From: an uncultured Acidobacteriota bacterium
GTDB taxonomy: Bacteria; Acidobacteriota; Blastocatellia; RBC074
DNA: 64,000 nt
Direction: 5' to 3'
Assembly (NCBI GenBank): GCA_902825875.1
Contig: CADECP010000003.1
Coordinates: 62,001 to 126,000 of the forward strand
A program made the translations under genes and the position numbers. This document shows positions 29,671 to 38,961 of the stretch, one piece after another (positions within the stretch are counted from its first letter, which is position 1; every line of letters starts with the position of its first letter). Under the pieces are notes generated by a model. That model saw only the letters and a list, made by a program, of their open reading frames with translations, was not told the DNA's origin and searched no databases.

Positions 29671-30657
29671 ATGGCCGATTCTTCAAATCAGTTAGTCAGT
29701 TATTTGAACAAGTTCGATGATGGCGGTTGGGCAAAAATCGTGGCGGAACTTCAAGGCGCAATTCACCCGGTTGACCAGCGAGCCACGCAAATCTGGTTTG
29801 CATTCTTTCCGGTCAAACTGAACAAAGCCTTGACCGAATCAGAAGACCCGGAGGCGACGGCGAAAAAGTTGATCTTGAAAGGCGACTATCGCCTGACAGA
29901 TCAGGTGGATTCGTCGGCGGAGTTTTTGTACGGACATCGTTACTGGCCACAGGTCAAAAAAGCCGTCGCATTGCACGCCGAAACCGGAATGCAAACTCCG
30001 CTGGACGCGCAAATCCGCGATGTGGCTCGCAAAGTCGCCGGAGAAGTAAACGCGCCGGTTTCATTGCTGGTCGGAATCACTGCGGTGGCGTTTGGCACGC
30101 TGGCTCAGGTTGGGTTGGGCGTGTTTCGTCAACCGGCGGCATCGGGACGATACGGTTCGTCGTGGCGAAAATCCGCCGACCAAATCGTTGCCGACCGTGC
30201 GAAAGACGACAGCCAGGGAGTGTTCGGATTTTTGCGTTCGGTGAACAAATCCTTCACGGTGACTTATCGGGAATACGAACCCGGTTGTTCGTTCAAACTC
30301 ATCAGCCAGCAAGATGTGACGATGGCAGGTCGCCAATACGAACGCGATTATCATGCTGAAGACGCACGCTGCATGCCGGGAGAAGGGCCGATTCCGGTCG
30401 AATGTCGCGCAGCATCATGCGGAACTTGCTGGGTGGGTGTGCTGTCGGATGGCGGCAAAATCTCTCCGCCCAATCAGCGCGAAATTGATCGCTGGCGATA
30501 CTTCGGCTACGAAGGATTCACAGGTGAAGCCGATTCGCCGATCCGGCTGGCTTGCCAAATGAAGGCTCAAGGCAACGTTTCGCTGGTCGTCGCTCCGTGG
30601 AATGGGATGATCGGCAGGCTGGACGAAAAAGAAAAAGCGGTTGCCGCTGCCAGCTAA
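29671..30657 (+). CDS. 2Fe-2S ferredoxin-domain protein of unknown role
   Basis: A 328-residue protein. The C-terminal third (about 190-315) looks like a plant-type [2Fe-2S] ferredoxin domain: C245-x4-C250-x2-C253 (ECRAASCGTCWVG) and a distal C295 (IRLACQMK). The N-terminal 130 residues are helical and unrecognised, followed by a short hydrophobic glycine/alanine segment (about 130-152, SLLVGITAVAFGTLAQVGLG) that may be membrane-associated. An electron-transfer role is likely but no partner is seen nearby. A strong AGGAGG precedes the ATG. Confidence 0.72.
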   Translation: MADSSNQLVSYLNKFDDGGWAKIVAELQGAIHPVDQRATQIWFAFFPVKLNKALTESEDPEATAKKLILKGDYRLTDQVDSSAEFLYGHRYWPQVKKAVALHAETGMQTPLDAQIRDVARKVAGEVNAPVSLLVGITAVAFGTLAQVGLGVFRQPAASGRYGSSWRKSADQIVADRAKDDSQGVFGFLRSVNKSFTVTYREYEPGCSFKLISQQDVTMAGRQYERDYHAEDARCMPGEGPIPVECRAASCGTCWVGVLSDGGKISPPNQREIDRWRYFGYEGFTGEADSPIRLACQMKAQGNVSLVVAPWNGMIGRLDEKEKAVAAAS

Positions 30658-30677
30658 ACATTGGCCTAAACATTGGC
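30654..30677. repeat. 12-base tandem duplication across convergent stops
   Basis: CTAAACATTGGC occurs twice in direct succession (30654-30665 and 30666-30677). The first copy supplies the stop of the 2Fe-2S gene, the second the stop and last codons of the DinB gene. Confidence 0.7.
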
Positions 30678-31244
30678 TTTGATCCGTTTGAGTTGTTCGG
30701 TGTGCCATTCTTCGTGTTTGCCGATGAACAGTGCGAACTCGAACAGCGAAAAGCTGCCGAGAATCGGATGCGAGAATTTCAGTTGCTTGAGCCGTGACAA
30801 ATCAGATCGTTCCAAAGCGGCCAGAGTTTTCGCTCTGGCCGCTTCGCGTTTGGCCCACAAACTGTCGAAGTCGTAAGTTTTGCGACGCGGTTTCAAAAAC
30901 GCCGGAGCCGTAAATCGCCCGCCAAATGCGCCAGGATTCAACTGCTGAAAACTCTTCGGCAGTTGCTCGCCATTGCTGAGGAAGCTCATCCCGGCCAGTT
31001 TGTTCAACGCAACATTCAACCAGTTCAACTGATCCAAAACGGCCTGTGACCGAATCAGCTTCGGCACAAAAGAAAACAACGGATAAAGATACTTCTCGGT
31101 TTTAATCAGATGCGCCACAACCTGCCCAGCCGACCAGCCGCCATTGTTTGGGAATTGATTCAAATCCATGTTGCCTAACTCAGCCAACAATTTTGCCTGC
31201 GTCGAATCCAGATAAGCCCGAAGTTCGTTCAAATCGTTGTTCAT
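30666..31244 (-). CDS. DinB-family protein
   Basis: A 192-residue four-helix-bundle protein of the DinB/YfiT-like superfamily. Likely metal-ligand histidines are in GQVVAHLIKTE near residue 45 and HEEWHTEQLKRI near the C-terminus. Related proteins include thiol-dependent transferases such as bacillithiol S-transferase; the substrate here is unknown. AGGAG lies about 6 bases before the ATG at 31244, which is preferred over a start six codons upstream. It converges on the 2Fe-2S gene with 8 bases between stops. Confidence 0.82.
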   Translation of the reverse strand: MNNDLNELRAYLDSTQAKLLAELGNMDLNQFPNNGGWSAGQVVAHLIKTEKYLYPLFSFVPKLIRSQAVLDQLNWLNVALNKLAGMSFLSNGEQLPKSFQQLNPGAFGGRFTAPAFLKPRRKTYDFDSLWAKREAARAKTLAALERSDLSRLKQLKFSHPILGSFSLFEFALFIGKHEEWHTEQLKRIKANV

Positions 31245-31406
31245 AGTTTTCTCCTGTGACATCGGGTGGATTTTAACCTTCCCGCCAATGCGCGGTCACG
31301 GTCGTTTGAACGGCTGCAAACTTTTACAGGAAATACAGCTTTCTTTTTCGAGGCTTAGTATTTAATATCTGCGCCGAAATTCACCGTTGTCTTAATCGAA
31401 TTCATT

Positions 31407-32546
31407 ATGGGGTTTGCAACACAAGCAATTCACGCGGGACAGGAACCTGACCCGACAACCGGCGCAGTCGCCGTGCCTATCTACCAAACTTCGACGTATG
31501 TTCAGGACGCTTTGGGCCAACACAAAGGTTTTGAATACGCTCGAACTCAAAACCCAACGCGAATTGCTTTGGAAAAAAATCTGGCCGCGCTGGAAGGCGG
31601 AATTGCCGCTCATTGTTTCGCTTCGGGAATGGCGGCGATTGATACCGTGCTGAAACTGCTGAAAGCCGGCGACCACGTCATCGTTTCCGATAATACTTAT
31701 GGCGGAACCTACCGTTTATTCGAGCGCGTGATGCGCGGCTTCGGCCTGGATTTCAGCTATGTTGACACGACTGAAGCGATCAATGTCGAAAATGCGCTAA
31801 AGCCCAACACGCGCATGATCTTTGTCGAAACTCCAACCAATCCGATTATGGCTGTTGCCGATTTGGAAGGCATTGGCCGTCTGGCCAAAGCCAATGACAT
31901 TCGTCTGGTGGTGGATAACACCTTTATGAGTCCGTTTTTCCTGCGCCCAATCGAATGGGGAGCGGACATCGTGGTGCATTCGACAACCAAGTATTTGAAC
32001 GGCCATAGCGACAGCGTCGGCGGCGTGGCAATCACGAGCAAATCCGAAGACGCCGAACAAATCGGTTTTTTGCAAAACGCTGTCGGAGCGATCATTTCAC
32101 CGTTCGATTCATTTTTAGTGATGCGCGGAACCAAAACACTGGCCGTTCGCATGCGCCAGCACGACGAAAACGGACGCGCGGTCGCCAGTTTCTTAACCGA
32201 ACACCCGAAAGTTCAAAAAGTCTACTATCCTGGGCTGGTACAGCACCCACAACACGAACGCGCCAAGCGATTAATGTCCGGTTTTGGCGGAATGATTGCG
32301 TTTGAAACTGGTTCTCTTGCGGCAGCGCGAGGTGTATTGGATAATGTGCGCCTCTGCGCACTTGCTGAGAGCCTCGGCGGCGTTGAAACCTTGATCTCCC
32401 ATCCGGCGACAATGACACATGCTTCAGTCCCGGCGGATCAACGCGCAAAGTTGGGCATTTCGGACGGGCTGGTGCGAATTTCTGTCGGAATCGAAGATGT
32501 CGAAGACATCATCACGGATTTAGACGCGGCGCTCGAGCGAGCGTAG
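31407..32546 (+). CDS. Trans-sulfuration enzyme (cystathionine gamma-synthase/lyase family)
   Basis: A 379-residue PLP enzyme of the Cys/Met metabolism family. The PLP-binding lysine is K195 in HSTTKYLNGH, with VVDNTFMSPF just before. YARTQNPTR near residue 45 and ISVGIEDVEDI at the C-terminus are family hallmarks. The sequence fits cystathionine gamma-synthase or gamma-lyase (MetB/MccB) equally, acting in methionine/cysteine interconversion. No other sulfur amino-acid gene is adjacent. The length is normal. Confidence 0.92.
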   Translation: MGFATQAIHAGQEPDPTTGAVAVPIYQTSTYVQDALGQHKGFEYARTQNPTRIALEKNLAALEGGIAAHCFASGMAAIDTVLKLLKAGDHVIVSDNTYGGTYRLFERVMRGFGLDFSYVDTTEAINVENALKPNTRMIFVETPTNPIMAVADLEGIGRLAKANDIRLVVDNTFMSPFFLRPIEWGADIVVHSTTKYLNGHSDSVGGVAITSKSEDAEQIGFLQNAVGAIISPFDSFLVMRGTKTLAVRMRQHDENGRAVASFLTEHPKVQKVYYPGLVQHPQHERAKRLMSGFGGMIAFETGSLAAARGVLDNVRLCALAESLGGVETLISHPATMTHASVPADQRAKLGISDGLVRISVGIEDVEDIITDLDAALERA

Positions 32547-32635
32547 ACACAGTGAAAAAGTGAACCGTGACAAGTGACAAGCAGAAGTAAACTCACTCAC
32601 TAATCACAAACCGCTCATCACTCATCACAAACTTT

Positions 32636-34363
32636 ATGGCCGAGCTTCCAACCATCAACTTGGCGCTTTATGCTCAGACAGACGTGGGCATGGTGCGCAG
32701 CGGCAATGAAGACAACTTCCTGATTCTGGACCTTTCGTCCGGCAAAAGTTGGACGGCCAACGAGGAAGAGCCGCACGAACTGCTTACTTACGCACAAGGC
32801 TATTACGGAACTTTGCTGGCTGTTTCAGATGGCATGGGCGGGGCTTTGGCTGGCGAAGTCGCTTCCAGAATCGCCGTCGAAACCGTGCGCGACCGTATGT
32901 TGCAACTACAGGCGCATGAAATTTACGGAAACATGCCTTTTCCTGAACGTATGCGGCTGGCCGTCGAAGAAGCCAATCTGGTCATTCACGCCGACGGACA
33001 AACCAATCAAGCGCATCGTGGGCTTGGCGCAACATTCACGGCAGCAGGCATTAACAATAACCACTTGTACTTTGGTCAGGTCGGGGACAGCCGAGCGTAT
33101 CTGATTCGACAGGGTGACATCTGTCGAGTCACCAAAGACCAATCATTGGTTCAACAATTGATTGACGCCGGTCAAATCACCGAAGAAGAAGCCGAAACTC
33201 ACAGTTATCGTAACGTGATTTTGCAGGCGCTCGGCGCGCACAACAACGTCAACGTGGAAGTCAACGCCATTGCGCTTTGCCAGTTGGACACGCTGGTGCT
33301 GTGCAGCGACGGATTGTCCGGCAAAATGCACGCCGATGAAATCGCTGGCATCGTCAATGCAGCAGGAGATTTCAAATCCGCCTGCCAGTCGCTGATCAAT
33401 CTGGCCAATGAACGCGGCGGAGAAGACAACATCACTGTTGTCATCGCGCAATTTTCAGGTTCGGGTTTGCCGCTGCCGAATGGTTTGATTGAGCCTCAAA
33501 GCCTGGCTCGTTCGCCTGATACGCCGACCGAGATCAACTGGAACACAGGAGCTAAAACAGACCCTCTGGACCAGGCTGGAACTCAGGCTAATAATCAGGC
33601 GGCGTCGAATACTGACGCCGCCAAACGAGCAACCGAACCGCTGCCTCTCCCGCCCAAGCAAGCCACTCCGTTCACTGCTCCGTTACAACGTGAACTCCCT
33701 GAGCGCAAACGAACCAACGACCTGTCTGATCGTGTTGAGCCGATTACTGCCGTTTTCTCGGTTGAAGATTTTGAAACCGACCTGAGCAGTTCTGCTGAAC
33801 CAATCAACCCCCCAACAGCGCCGCTGAATTCGCGCCACACCAGCCCCCTGACGGCAGAATTGGACGGAGCGCCTGCCAAACGCGATTCATCGGCAAACAG
33901 CAATGGTTCGCTGGCAAAGCCGAAAAATTCAAAAACGAATCTGGCGATTTTTATCGGTTTGTTGGTATTGGGAATCACAGGATTGGTGTTTGTCGCCACC
34001 ACGTATGTCAGCCGCCAGAAAGCCGAATCCGAAGCTCAGCAATTGGAAAGCGTCCGTCAGAACGAAGAAAGCCAGAAGGAACGGCAGGACAACATTGATC
34101 AGGTGAGAAAAAAAATCACCAAGCTGCGGAATGAACTTGGCGCAAACACCAAACTTTCGCTTCAAAACAAATTGTCGGATTGGCTGAGCAAACTGAATGA
34201 CTTTGACCGGCAACTTGATGAACTTGCCAACAAATCGCTTGATGAAACCAAAAACGTCTGCGCTGATATAGAGAACAAAATTCAGAAAATCGAAGAAGAA
34301 TTCAACAGCGCACAAGGACTGATTCCTCGACGCAACGTCAACCGCTCTCCGGTAAAACTTTAA
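32636..34363 (+). CDS. PP2C-family serine/threonine phosphatase with membrane anchor
   Basis: A 575-residue protein. Residues about 8-275 are a PP2C domain of the bacterial Stp type (GMVRSGNEDNF, AVSDGMGGALAGE, GQVGDSRAYL, LCSDGLSG, ERGGEDNITVV) with the metal-binding aspartates present. A proline/threonine-rich linker (about 285-425) leads to one transmembrane helix (about 435-458) and a C-terminal coiled coil outside the cytoplasm. Such enzymes usually reverse Hanks-type kinase signalling; no kinase is nearby. The stop overlaps the convergent BON-domain gene stop through a shared TTAA. Confidence 0.9.
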   Translation: MAELPTINLALYAQTDVGMVRSGNEDNFLILDLSSGKSWTANEEEPHELLTYAQGYYGTLLAVSDGMGGALAGEVASRIAVETVRDRMLQLQAHEIYGNMPFPERMRLAVEEANLVIHADGQTNQAHRGLGATFTAAGINNNHLYFGQVGDSRAYLIRQGDICRVTKDQSLVQQLIDAGQITEEEAETHSYRNVILQALGAHNNVNVEVNAIALCQLDTLVLCSDGLSGKMHADEIAGIVNAAGDFKSACQSLINLANERGGEDNITVVIAQFSGSGLPLPNGLIEPQSLARSPDTPTEINWNTGAKTDPLDQAGTQANNQAASNTDAAKRATEPLPLPPKQATPFTAPLQRELPERKRTNDLSDRVEPITAVFSVEDFETDLSSSAEPINPPTAPLNSRHTSPLTAELDGAPAKRDSSANSNGSLAKPKNSKTNLAIFIGLLVLGITGLVFVATTYVSRQKAESEAQQLESVRQNEESQKERQDNIDQVRKKITKLRNELGANTKLSLQNKLSDWLSKLNDFDRQLDELANKSLDETKNVCADIENKIQKIEEEFNSAQGLIPRRNVNRSPVKL

Positions 34364-35103
34364 TTCGATTCCTTTTTCGGTTCCTGGTAACAGTCGTCAT
34401 TGCAAAACACGACGAAAACCGACCGCACACCCGCCACCGTTCTAACTCCTGAAACCAGATTGCTGACATCCACTTTGTTGTTTCGCGGGATCATCAACGT
34501 CACCATTCCGTCTTTCACTTCATACTTTACGCCAGTCCATTCGTGATGCTCGAAAAAAACTTCAGCTAGGTCACGAGAAATGCCATCGTCGTTGCGGCGA
34601 ATCCACGAAACGGTTTTTCGACCGCTCAGCCGCCCGGCACTTTTCACTCCCTTCACCGAAGCCTGCGCGCCTTCTTTGGATTTTGTCGCCGCATAACTGC
34701 CCGCATCCCAAGTTTTTTCCAGTCCGTACCGGGTGCCTTCTTTGGTTTTTGAGGCGACATAACCTCCGGTGCGCTGAGCAATGTTCGGGTCGTCGGGATC
34801 AGGCGCTGGATACGGCAAGCCTAGTTTTTCGTAAGTCGCCGGATCAATTCTGCCCGTCACCAGCAATGATTTCGCGCTCTGGTATTCGCGGACGGCGCTG
34901 CTGGTGGCGTCATCCAGCTTGCCGCTGATGCCGGATTTCAGGAATCCCAAGCGGCGCAATTCGAGTTGAACGGCAATGACTTCGTTTTTGGTGATGCGAG
35001 CGTTGGCAGGCAGTTTGGTTCCGGCGGGCTGTTGCGCCGCCACCGAAATCAATAACACTCCAAGCGCAGCCAAAGTGCAGACGCCGCGCCAAAATTTATC
35101 CAT
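34360..35103 (-). CDS. Secreted peptidoglycan-binding and BON-domain protein
   Basis: A 247-residue exported protein. After a signal peptide (FWRGVCTLAALGVLLISVAA) comes a PG_binding_1-like region (about 45-100: VIAVQLELRRLGFLKSG, VREYQSAKSLLVTGRIDPATYEKLGL), a lysine/glycine-rich middle part, and a C-terminal BON-like region (about 175-240: DGMVTLMIPRNNKVDVSN ... AGVRSVFVV). It is the last gene of a kinase-regulator operon; its ATG overlaps the regulator stop by 8 bases. A cell-envelope stress or cell-wall role is inferred from the domains. Confidence 0.75.
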   Translation of the reverse strand: MDKFWRGVCTLAALGVLLISVAAQQPAGTKLPANARITKNEVIAVQLELRRLGFLKSGISGKLDDATSSAVREYQSAKSLLVTGRIDPATYEKLGLPYPAPDPDDPNIAQRTGGYVASKTKEGTRYGLEKTWDAGSYAATKSKEGAQASVKGVKSAGRLSGRKTVSWIRRNDDGISRDLAEVFFEHHEWTGVKYEVKDGMVTLMIPRNNKVDVSNLVSGVRTVAGVRSVFVVFCNDDCYQEPKKESN

Positions 35104-36550
35104 GATTGCCGGGACTGCCGGAGCGTTGATCTGAATTTTCATCGGCTTTTTTCTCGCGTTTGCGCGTTTCGCGCGGAATCTGGATTCGGTATTTGCGGAT
35201 TTTGCTGTAAAGGCGTGGGCGATAAATTCCCAACACCTGAGCCGCCGCCTGTTTGTTGCCTTGAGTTCGTTTGAGCGTTTGTTCGATGACGACACGTTCG
35301 ATTTCTTCCAGCGTCATGTTCGGCGGAATGTAAAACGACTGCGGTTCCATTTCGTCGTTTTGGATTCCGAACGGCAAATCTTCAGGTTCGATGCGCGAAC
35401 CTTTGGCCAGCAACACGGCGCGTTCGATGGCATTTTGCAATTCGCGGACATTGCCCGGCCAGCGATGCGCGAAAACTCGTTGATAAGCCAGTTGCGTAAA
35501 GCCTTGCAACGGGCGGTTGTATTTTTCCTTGAACTTGTTGAAGAAAAAATCAGTCAGCAGTTGCAAATCTTCGGCACGTTCGCGCAGCGGCGGAACATTG
35601 ATGGTGATGGTCGAAATTCGGTAGAACAAATCTTCGCGCATCAACCCTTCCTTGATCGCTTCGCGCGGTTCGCGGTTTGTCGCGCAGACCAGCCGAAAAT
35701 CCGCTTCAAAGGTTTCAGTCGCTCCGACCGGGCGAAAGCGCCGCTCTTCCAACACGCGCAGCAGTTTCGGCTGCAATTCAATCGGCATTTCGCCGACTTC
35801 GTCCAGCATCAAGCTGCCACCTTTGGCCTGAGCCACCAAACCGGAACGGTTTTGAATCGCGCCGGTAAAAGCTCCTTTGACGTAGCCGAACAGCTCGGCT
35901 TCGATCAATTCCTTCGGCAGCGCCGAGCAATTCACCTTGACCAATTCGTTTGACGCGCGCAGCGAATTGAAGTGAATCGCATTGGAAATCAGTTCTTTGC
36001 CTGTGCCGGATTCGCCGATGATGAGCACGTTGGCATCGCTTTTGGCGACGCTGGCAATCGTTTCGTAAATCATCTGCATGGCTTTGGAACCGCCGATGAT
36101 GCTGGAAAATTCCTGCTTCTGAAAATGCTTTCGCAGACTTTCCGATTCGCTCACCAGCCGCTGGCGTTCCAAAGCTTTTTCGACCAGCAGCAGAATTTGC
36201 TCCGGCTCGAAAGGTTTTTCAACGAAGTAAAACGCGCCGGACTTGGTCGCTTCGACGGCTTCAGAAACCGTCGCGTGACCGGTGATAACGATGACTTCGG
36301 TGTCGGGCGCGCGCTCTTTCACCAACCGCAGCAACGACAAACCGCCTTGCCGATCATCGGGCAATTGCAAATCAGTAATCACCAGATCAGGCGGTTCCGT
36401 CGCGTTTCGTTCCAGCGTCGCACGCGCGACGCCGAAACTCGGAGCGGTTTCCACTTTGTAGCCTTCGGCGCCGAGCAGCAACCGCAATCCGTCAGTTATC
36501 GAAGGTTCGTCATCAACGACCAGTATTTTGTTGTCACTTTTCAAGGGCAA
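35096..36550 (-). CDS. NtrC-family sigma54-dependent response regulator
   Basis: A 484-residue regulator. The receiver domain (about 8-125) has phosphoacceptor D60 (VITDLQLP) and K112 in VEKPF. The AAA+ domain has Walker A GESGTGKE (179-186) and the sigma54-contact loop GAFTGA (226-231). A Fis-type helix-turn-helix lies near the C-terminus (KRTQGNKQAAAQVLGIYRPR). It therefore activates sigma54 promoters when phosphorylated. No ATG is available near the receiver start; TTG at 36550 or 36544 is used, with GGAG upstream. It follows the sensorless kinase by 31 bases. Confidence 0.92.
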   Translation of the reverse strand: MPLKSDNKILVVDDEPSITDGLRLLLGAEGYKVETAPSFGVARATLERNATEPPDLVITDLQLPDDRQGGLSLLRLVKERAPDTEVIVITGHATVSEAVEATKSGAFYFVEKPFEPEQILLLVEKALERQRLVSESESLRKHFQKQEFSSIIGGSKAMQMIYETIASVAKSDANVLIIGESGTGKELISNAIHFNSLRASNELVKVNCSALPKELIEAELFGYVKGAFTGAIQNRSGLVAQAKGGSLMLDEVGEMPIELQPKLLRVLEERRFRPVGATETFEADFRLVCATNREPREAIKEGLMREDLFYRISTITINVPPLRERAEDLQLLTDFFFNKFKEKYNRPLQGFTQLAYQRVFAHRWPGNVRELQNAIERAVLLAKGSRIEPEDLPFGIQNDEMEPQSFYIPPNMTLEEIERVVIEQTLKRTQGNKQAAAQVLGIYRPRLYSKIRKYRIQIPRETRKREKKADENSDQRSGSPGNHG

Positions 36551-36581
36551 GCTTCTCCAGCAATCACACCTGTTTCAAATC

Positions 36582-37298
36582 TTAAATCTTGATCGTCAGC
36601 CTGACTTCGGTTCCCGTCAGGCCGGAATTTTCAGCAGCCAGCGCCGTCAGCCGTCCGCCGTGCGCTTCGAAAATCCGTCGAGCCATCACCAGATTCAGCG
36701 CGTGTTTGTTCAACCGTTCGCTGGTTGAAAATCGAAACAGCGATTCGCGCTGTTCATCGCTCAGCGGTTCACCGTCGTCAACAAAAGACAGTTCCAATTC
36801 ATCTGCGCCGCTTCGCACACTCAAACTCACTTGCCCGTTTTCACGCGCGGCTTCAATCCCCCGTGAAAACAAAGCGCCAAGCGCCAACAGCATTTGCTGC
36901 GAATCCAACTTGACGCTTTTTTGCTCTGGTGACAATTCGGCCAGATCGGTTTTCATCGTCAAGCCACGTTCGGCGATTCGCGTACTGCATTGGCCGATTG
37001 CCTGCTCGATCAACTGAACGAAATCGGTTGCCAGCATCGTCAATTCCAATGGCCGCGTCAGTTTGCCAATCAAGTTGGCGTTTTCCGTCATCTCATTGAC
37101 GCTCTGAACGATCTTGTCGGCGATTTCCAGTCCATCTGCCAGATCAGGATGCGCGGCAAATCGTTTTTTCAAATAGGCGGTGTAAAGCTTCAAACCGCCC
37201 AACTGGTTTTTGAAGTCGTGAATCAATCGCGCAGTGGCGCGCCCAACTTCAGCCAGCATCGCCTGTTCGTTGTTGCTGTCCAAGCTATTCATATTCAT
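36582..37298 (-). CDS. Sensorless histidine kinase
   Basis: A 238-residue cytoplasmic kinase. The phosphoacceptor is probably the His of ARLIHDFKNQLGG near residue 26, followed by a dimerisation region and an HATPase_c-like domain (LSFVDDGEPLSDEQRESLF, RRIFEAHGGRLTA, GTEVRLTI). The ATP-binding boxes are diverged and no sensor or membrane segment exists, so the stimulus must come from another protein. It heads the kinase, NtrC-like regulator and PG-binding/BON gene cluster. The start is uncertain: GTG 37310, ATG 37298 and ATG 37292 are all possible, without a good ribosome-binding site. Confidence 0.8.
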   Translation of the reverse strand: MNMNSLDSNNEQAMLAEVGRATARLIHDFKNQLGGLKLYTAYLKKRFAAHPDLADGLEIADKIVQSVNEMTENANLIGKLTRPLELTMLATDFVQLIEQAIGQCSTRIAERGLTMKTDLAELSPEQKSVKLDSQQMLLALGALFSRGIEAARENGQVSLSVRSGADELELSFVDDGEPLSDEQRESLFRFSTSERLNKHALNLVMARRIFEAHGGRLTALAAENSGLTGTEVRLTIKI

Positions 37299-37388
37299 CA
37301 ATCGTTTCACTCATTGAAACGGGGGAGGCTGGAAGGGGAAACTTTTTGCTCACGCGCCGCAACTTCAGCGCGGCGTATGCTAACAAAC

Positions 37389-37420
37389 CGAACTGCCGAT
37401 GAGAAGCATCGAGCAATTCG
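37389..37420 (-). terminator. Possible terminator hairpin
   Basis: CGAACTGCCGATG (37389-37401) pairs with CATCGAGCAATTCG (37407-37420), with one bulge and one wobble, around a 5-base loop. On the minus strand a weak T-rich stretch follows. It lies just after the stop of the exported protein at 37429. Confidence 0.35.
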
Positions 37421-37428
37421 GCCTGAAA

Positions 37429-38796
37429 CTACTGACATTCGGGAACCCCGTCTTTGATAAAGCTGCGATGCCAGACGCCTGGTGCATAAGTGTTTTCAGT
37501 CAGCACAGGCGTGCGGCCTTCCAGATCAGTGCCGGAAAACGAAAGCCGGAAACGGACTTTGCCATCGCTGGTGATTTCGCGTTCGAAACGTTCGCGGATT
37601 CCCTGCTGGCTGTAAGACCGCGTTGCCAGACAAAAACTCTTTTTCTGTTCGTTGTAGTTGGCGTAGCCCGGAATCATTTCGACTGTCAGGTTGTAAGTGA
37701 TTCCGGCTTTGAACGCGGGCCGACCGCTGAAAAAGATTTGTTGCGGCGATTGCAAACCATCGGGCACAGGCTCGATGTGGCTGCGATACAACTTCAGGTT
37801 CATCGCTCCGGTGTAGGTGTTGGGAATACGTTCCGGGAATGCCTGCGGATAAGGCGAATACTGGCCATCCACCGGAAAGCGGATCGAATACTTCACCCGA
37901 ACTCCAATCGGATTTCCTTTTTCCGAAAGCAGCGGCTCATCCGACCAGTTGGTGATTTGAGCGCGCACGATTTTGTATTCTCCGGCGACGGCGTTTTTGT
38001 CCCAGTCCTGCGGCGTAGGTTGCGGCTGCGCTCCGCCGGGAACATCCGGCTGGGCGTTGGCCGGTTCCGACGCCAGTGGGCGCACCAGCCAATAAAACAC
38101 GCGCTGAAACTGTTTGCCGCTGGTGTCGCGCCCGCGAGCACGGATGCGAAACGGTTGATCCGGCGTTTCCAGCAGCAACGTGAAATTGTAAGGATTGGAA
38201 TAATCGCTTTGGCGAATTTTGAGCGGCGCAATCAATTCACCTTGTTCACTGATGGCCTGAAATTCCAGAGCTTCGATGTTGAACCCGGACGCATAAACCT
38301 GAGCTTGTTGCTTTGATCCGCGAACCGGCTGGAACTTGTCGAGTTGGTGAATCAGGTTGCGCGCAAAAAACTGCATGCAGCAAATGTATAGTTCGCCTTG
38401 CGCCCAAGCCGAAGCGGCGAAATCGCCTGAACCGGTGACGCGCATCTTCCACAATCCTGGTCGCGGATCCCACATCGCCACTGTTTTTTTGCCATCGGCT
38501 TCGGTGACGGAAATGTTCGGTTCGTTCAACGGAATGATTCGGCCTGACGGAGAGACAAGCTCCAATTTGAAATCGCCACTGGCACGCACAGAGAAAAACA
38601 CTCGCAACACGCCGACTTCAACCGGCGCTTCGATCTCTCGCGCTTCGCCGGAAAGTTTGCCCGACAACAAAGTGATGAATTGCTGATTCGGGTCTTCCTG
38701 CGCGTTGGCAGGTCGAGAAACGAAGTAAAACATCGCCGTAACCGGCAATATCGCCAACAAGCTCAACAAGAATCGTCGCACGAATTTCGAAGTCAT
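37429..38796 (-). CDS. Exported protein of unknown function
   Basis: A 455-residue protein with a signal peptide (FLLSLLAILPVTAMFYFVSRPANA). Its N-terminal part resembles beta-sandwich domains found after von Willebrand-type domains (VFFSVRASGDFKLELVSPSGRIIPL, MWDPRPGLWKMRVTGSG). A pair of cysteines (YICCMQF) and a proline/glutamine-rich linker (about 270-285) are notable. The C-terminal half is not recognised. ATG 38796 is chosen for the signal peptide. It is divergent from rsmI. Confidence 0.65.
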   Translation of the reverse strand: MTSKFVRRFLLSLLAILPVTAMFYFVSRPANAQEDPNQQFITLLSGKLSGEAREIEAPVEVGVLRVFFSVRASGDFKLELVSPSGRIIPLNEPNISVTEADGKKTVAMWDPRPGLWKMRVTGSGDFAASAWAQGELYICCMQFFARNLIHQLDKFQPVRGSKQQAQVYASGFNIEALEFQAISEQGELIAPLKIRQSDYSNPYNFTLLLETPDQPFRIRARGRDTSGKQFQRVFYWLVRPLASEPANAQPDVPGGAQPQPTPQDWDKNAVAGEYKIVRAQITNWSDEPLLSEKGNPIGVRVKYSIRFPVDGQYSPYPQAFPERIPNTYTGAMNLKLYRSHIEPVPDGLQSPQQIFFSGRPAFKAGITYNLTVEMIPGYANYNEQKKSFCLATRSYSQQGIRERFEREITSDGKVRFRLSFSGTDLEGRTPVLTENTYAPGVWHRSFIKDGVPECQ

Positions 38797-38961
38797 GATG
38801 TTGTTTTCCGAGTAATGTCCAGAAAGTTCAGCCAAGCGTCAAAGACGTAATCAAGGCCGAAGATTACCATTCTTGTTTTGCCGACGCGAGCGCAGCAAAG
38901 TGTTCGCCTCTTATTATGTTCGACTTGCGCAACGGCGCTGGCGCGTTCAAGAATCCGGCCA

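Noticed and set aside
32547-32635. Repetitive GTGAC/CACTCATCAC DNA before the PP2C gene as a regulatory element
   Set aside because: Units are short and imperfect and no clear arms or second copy were found, so no feature is claimed.
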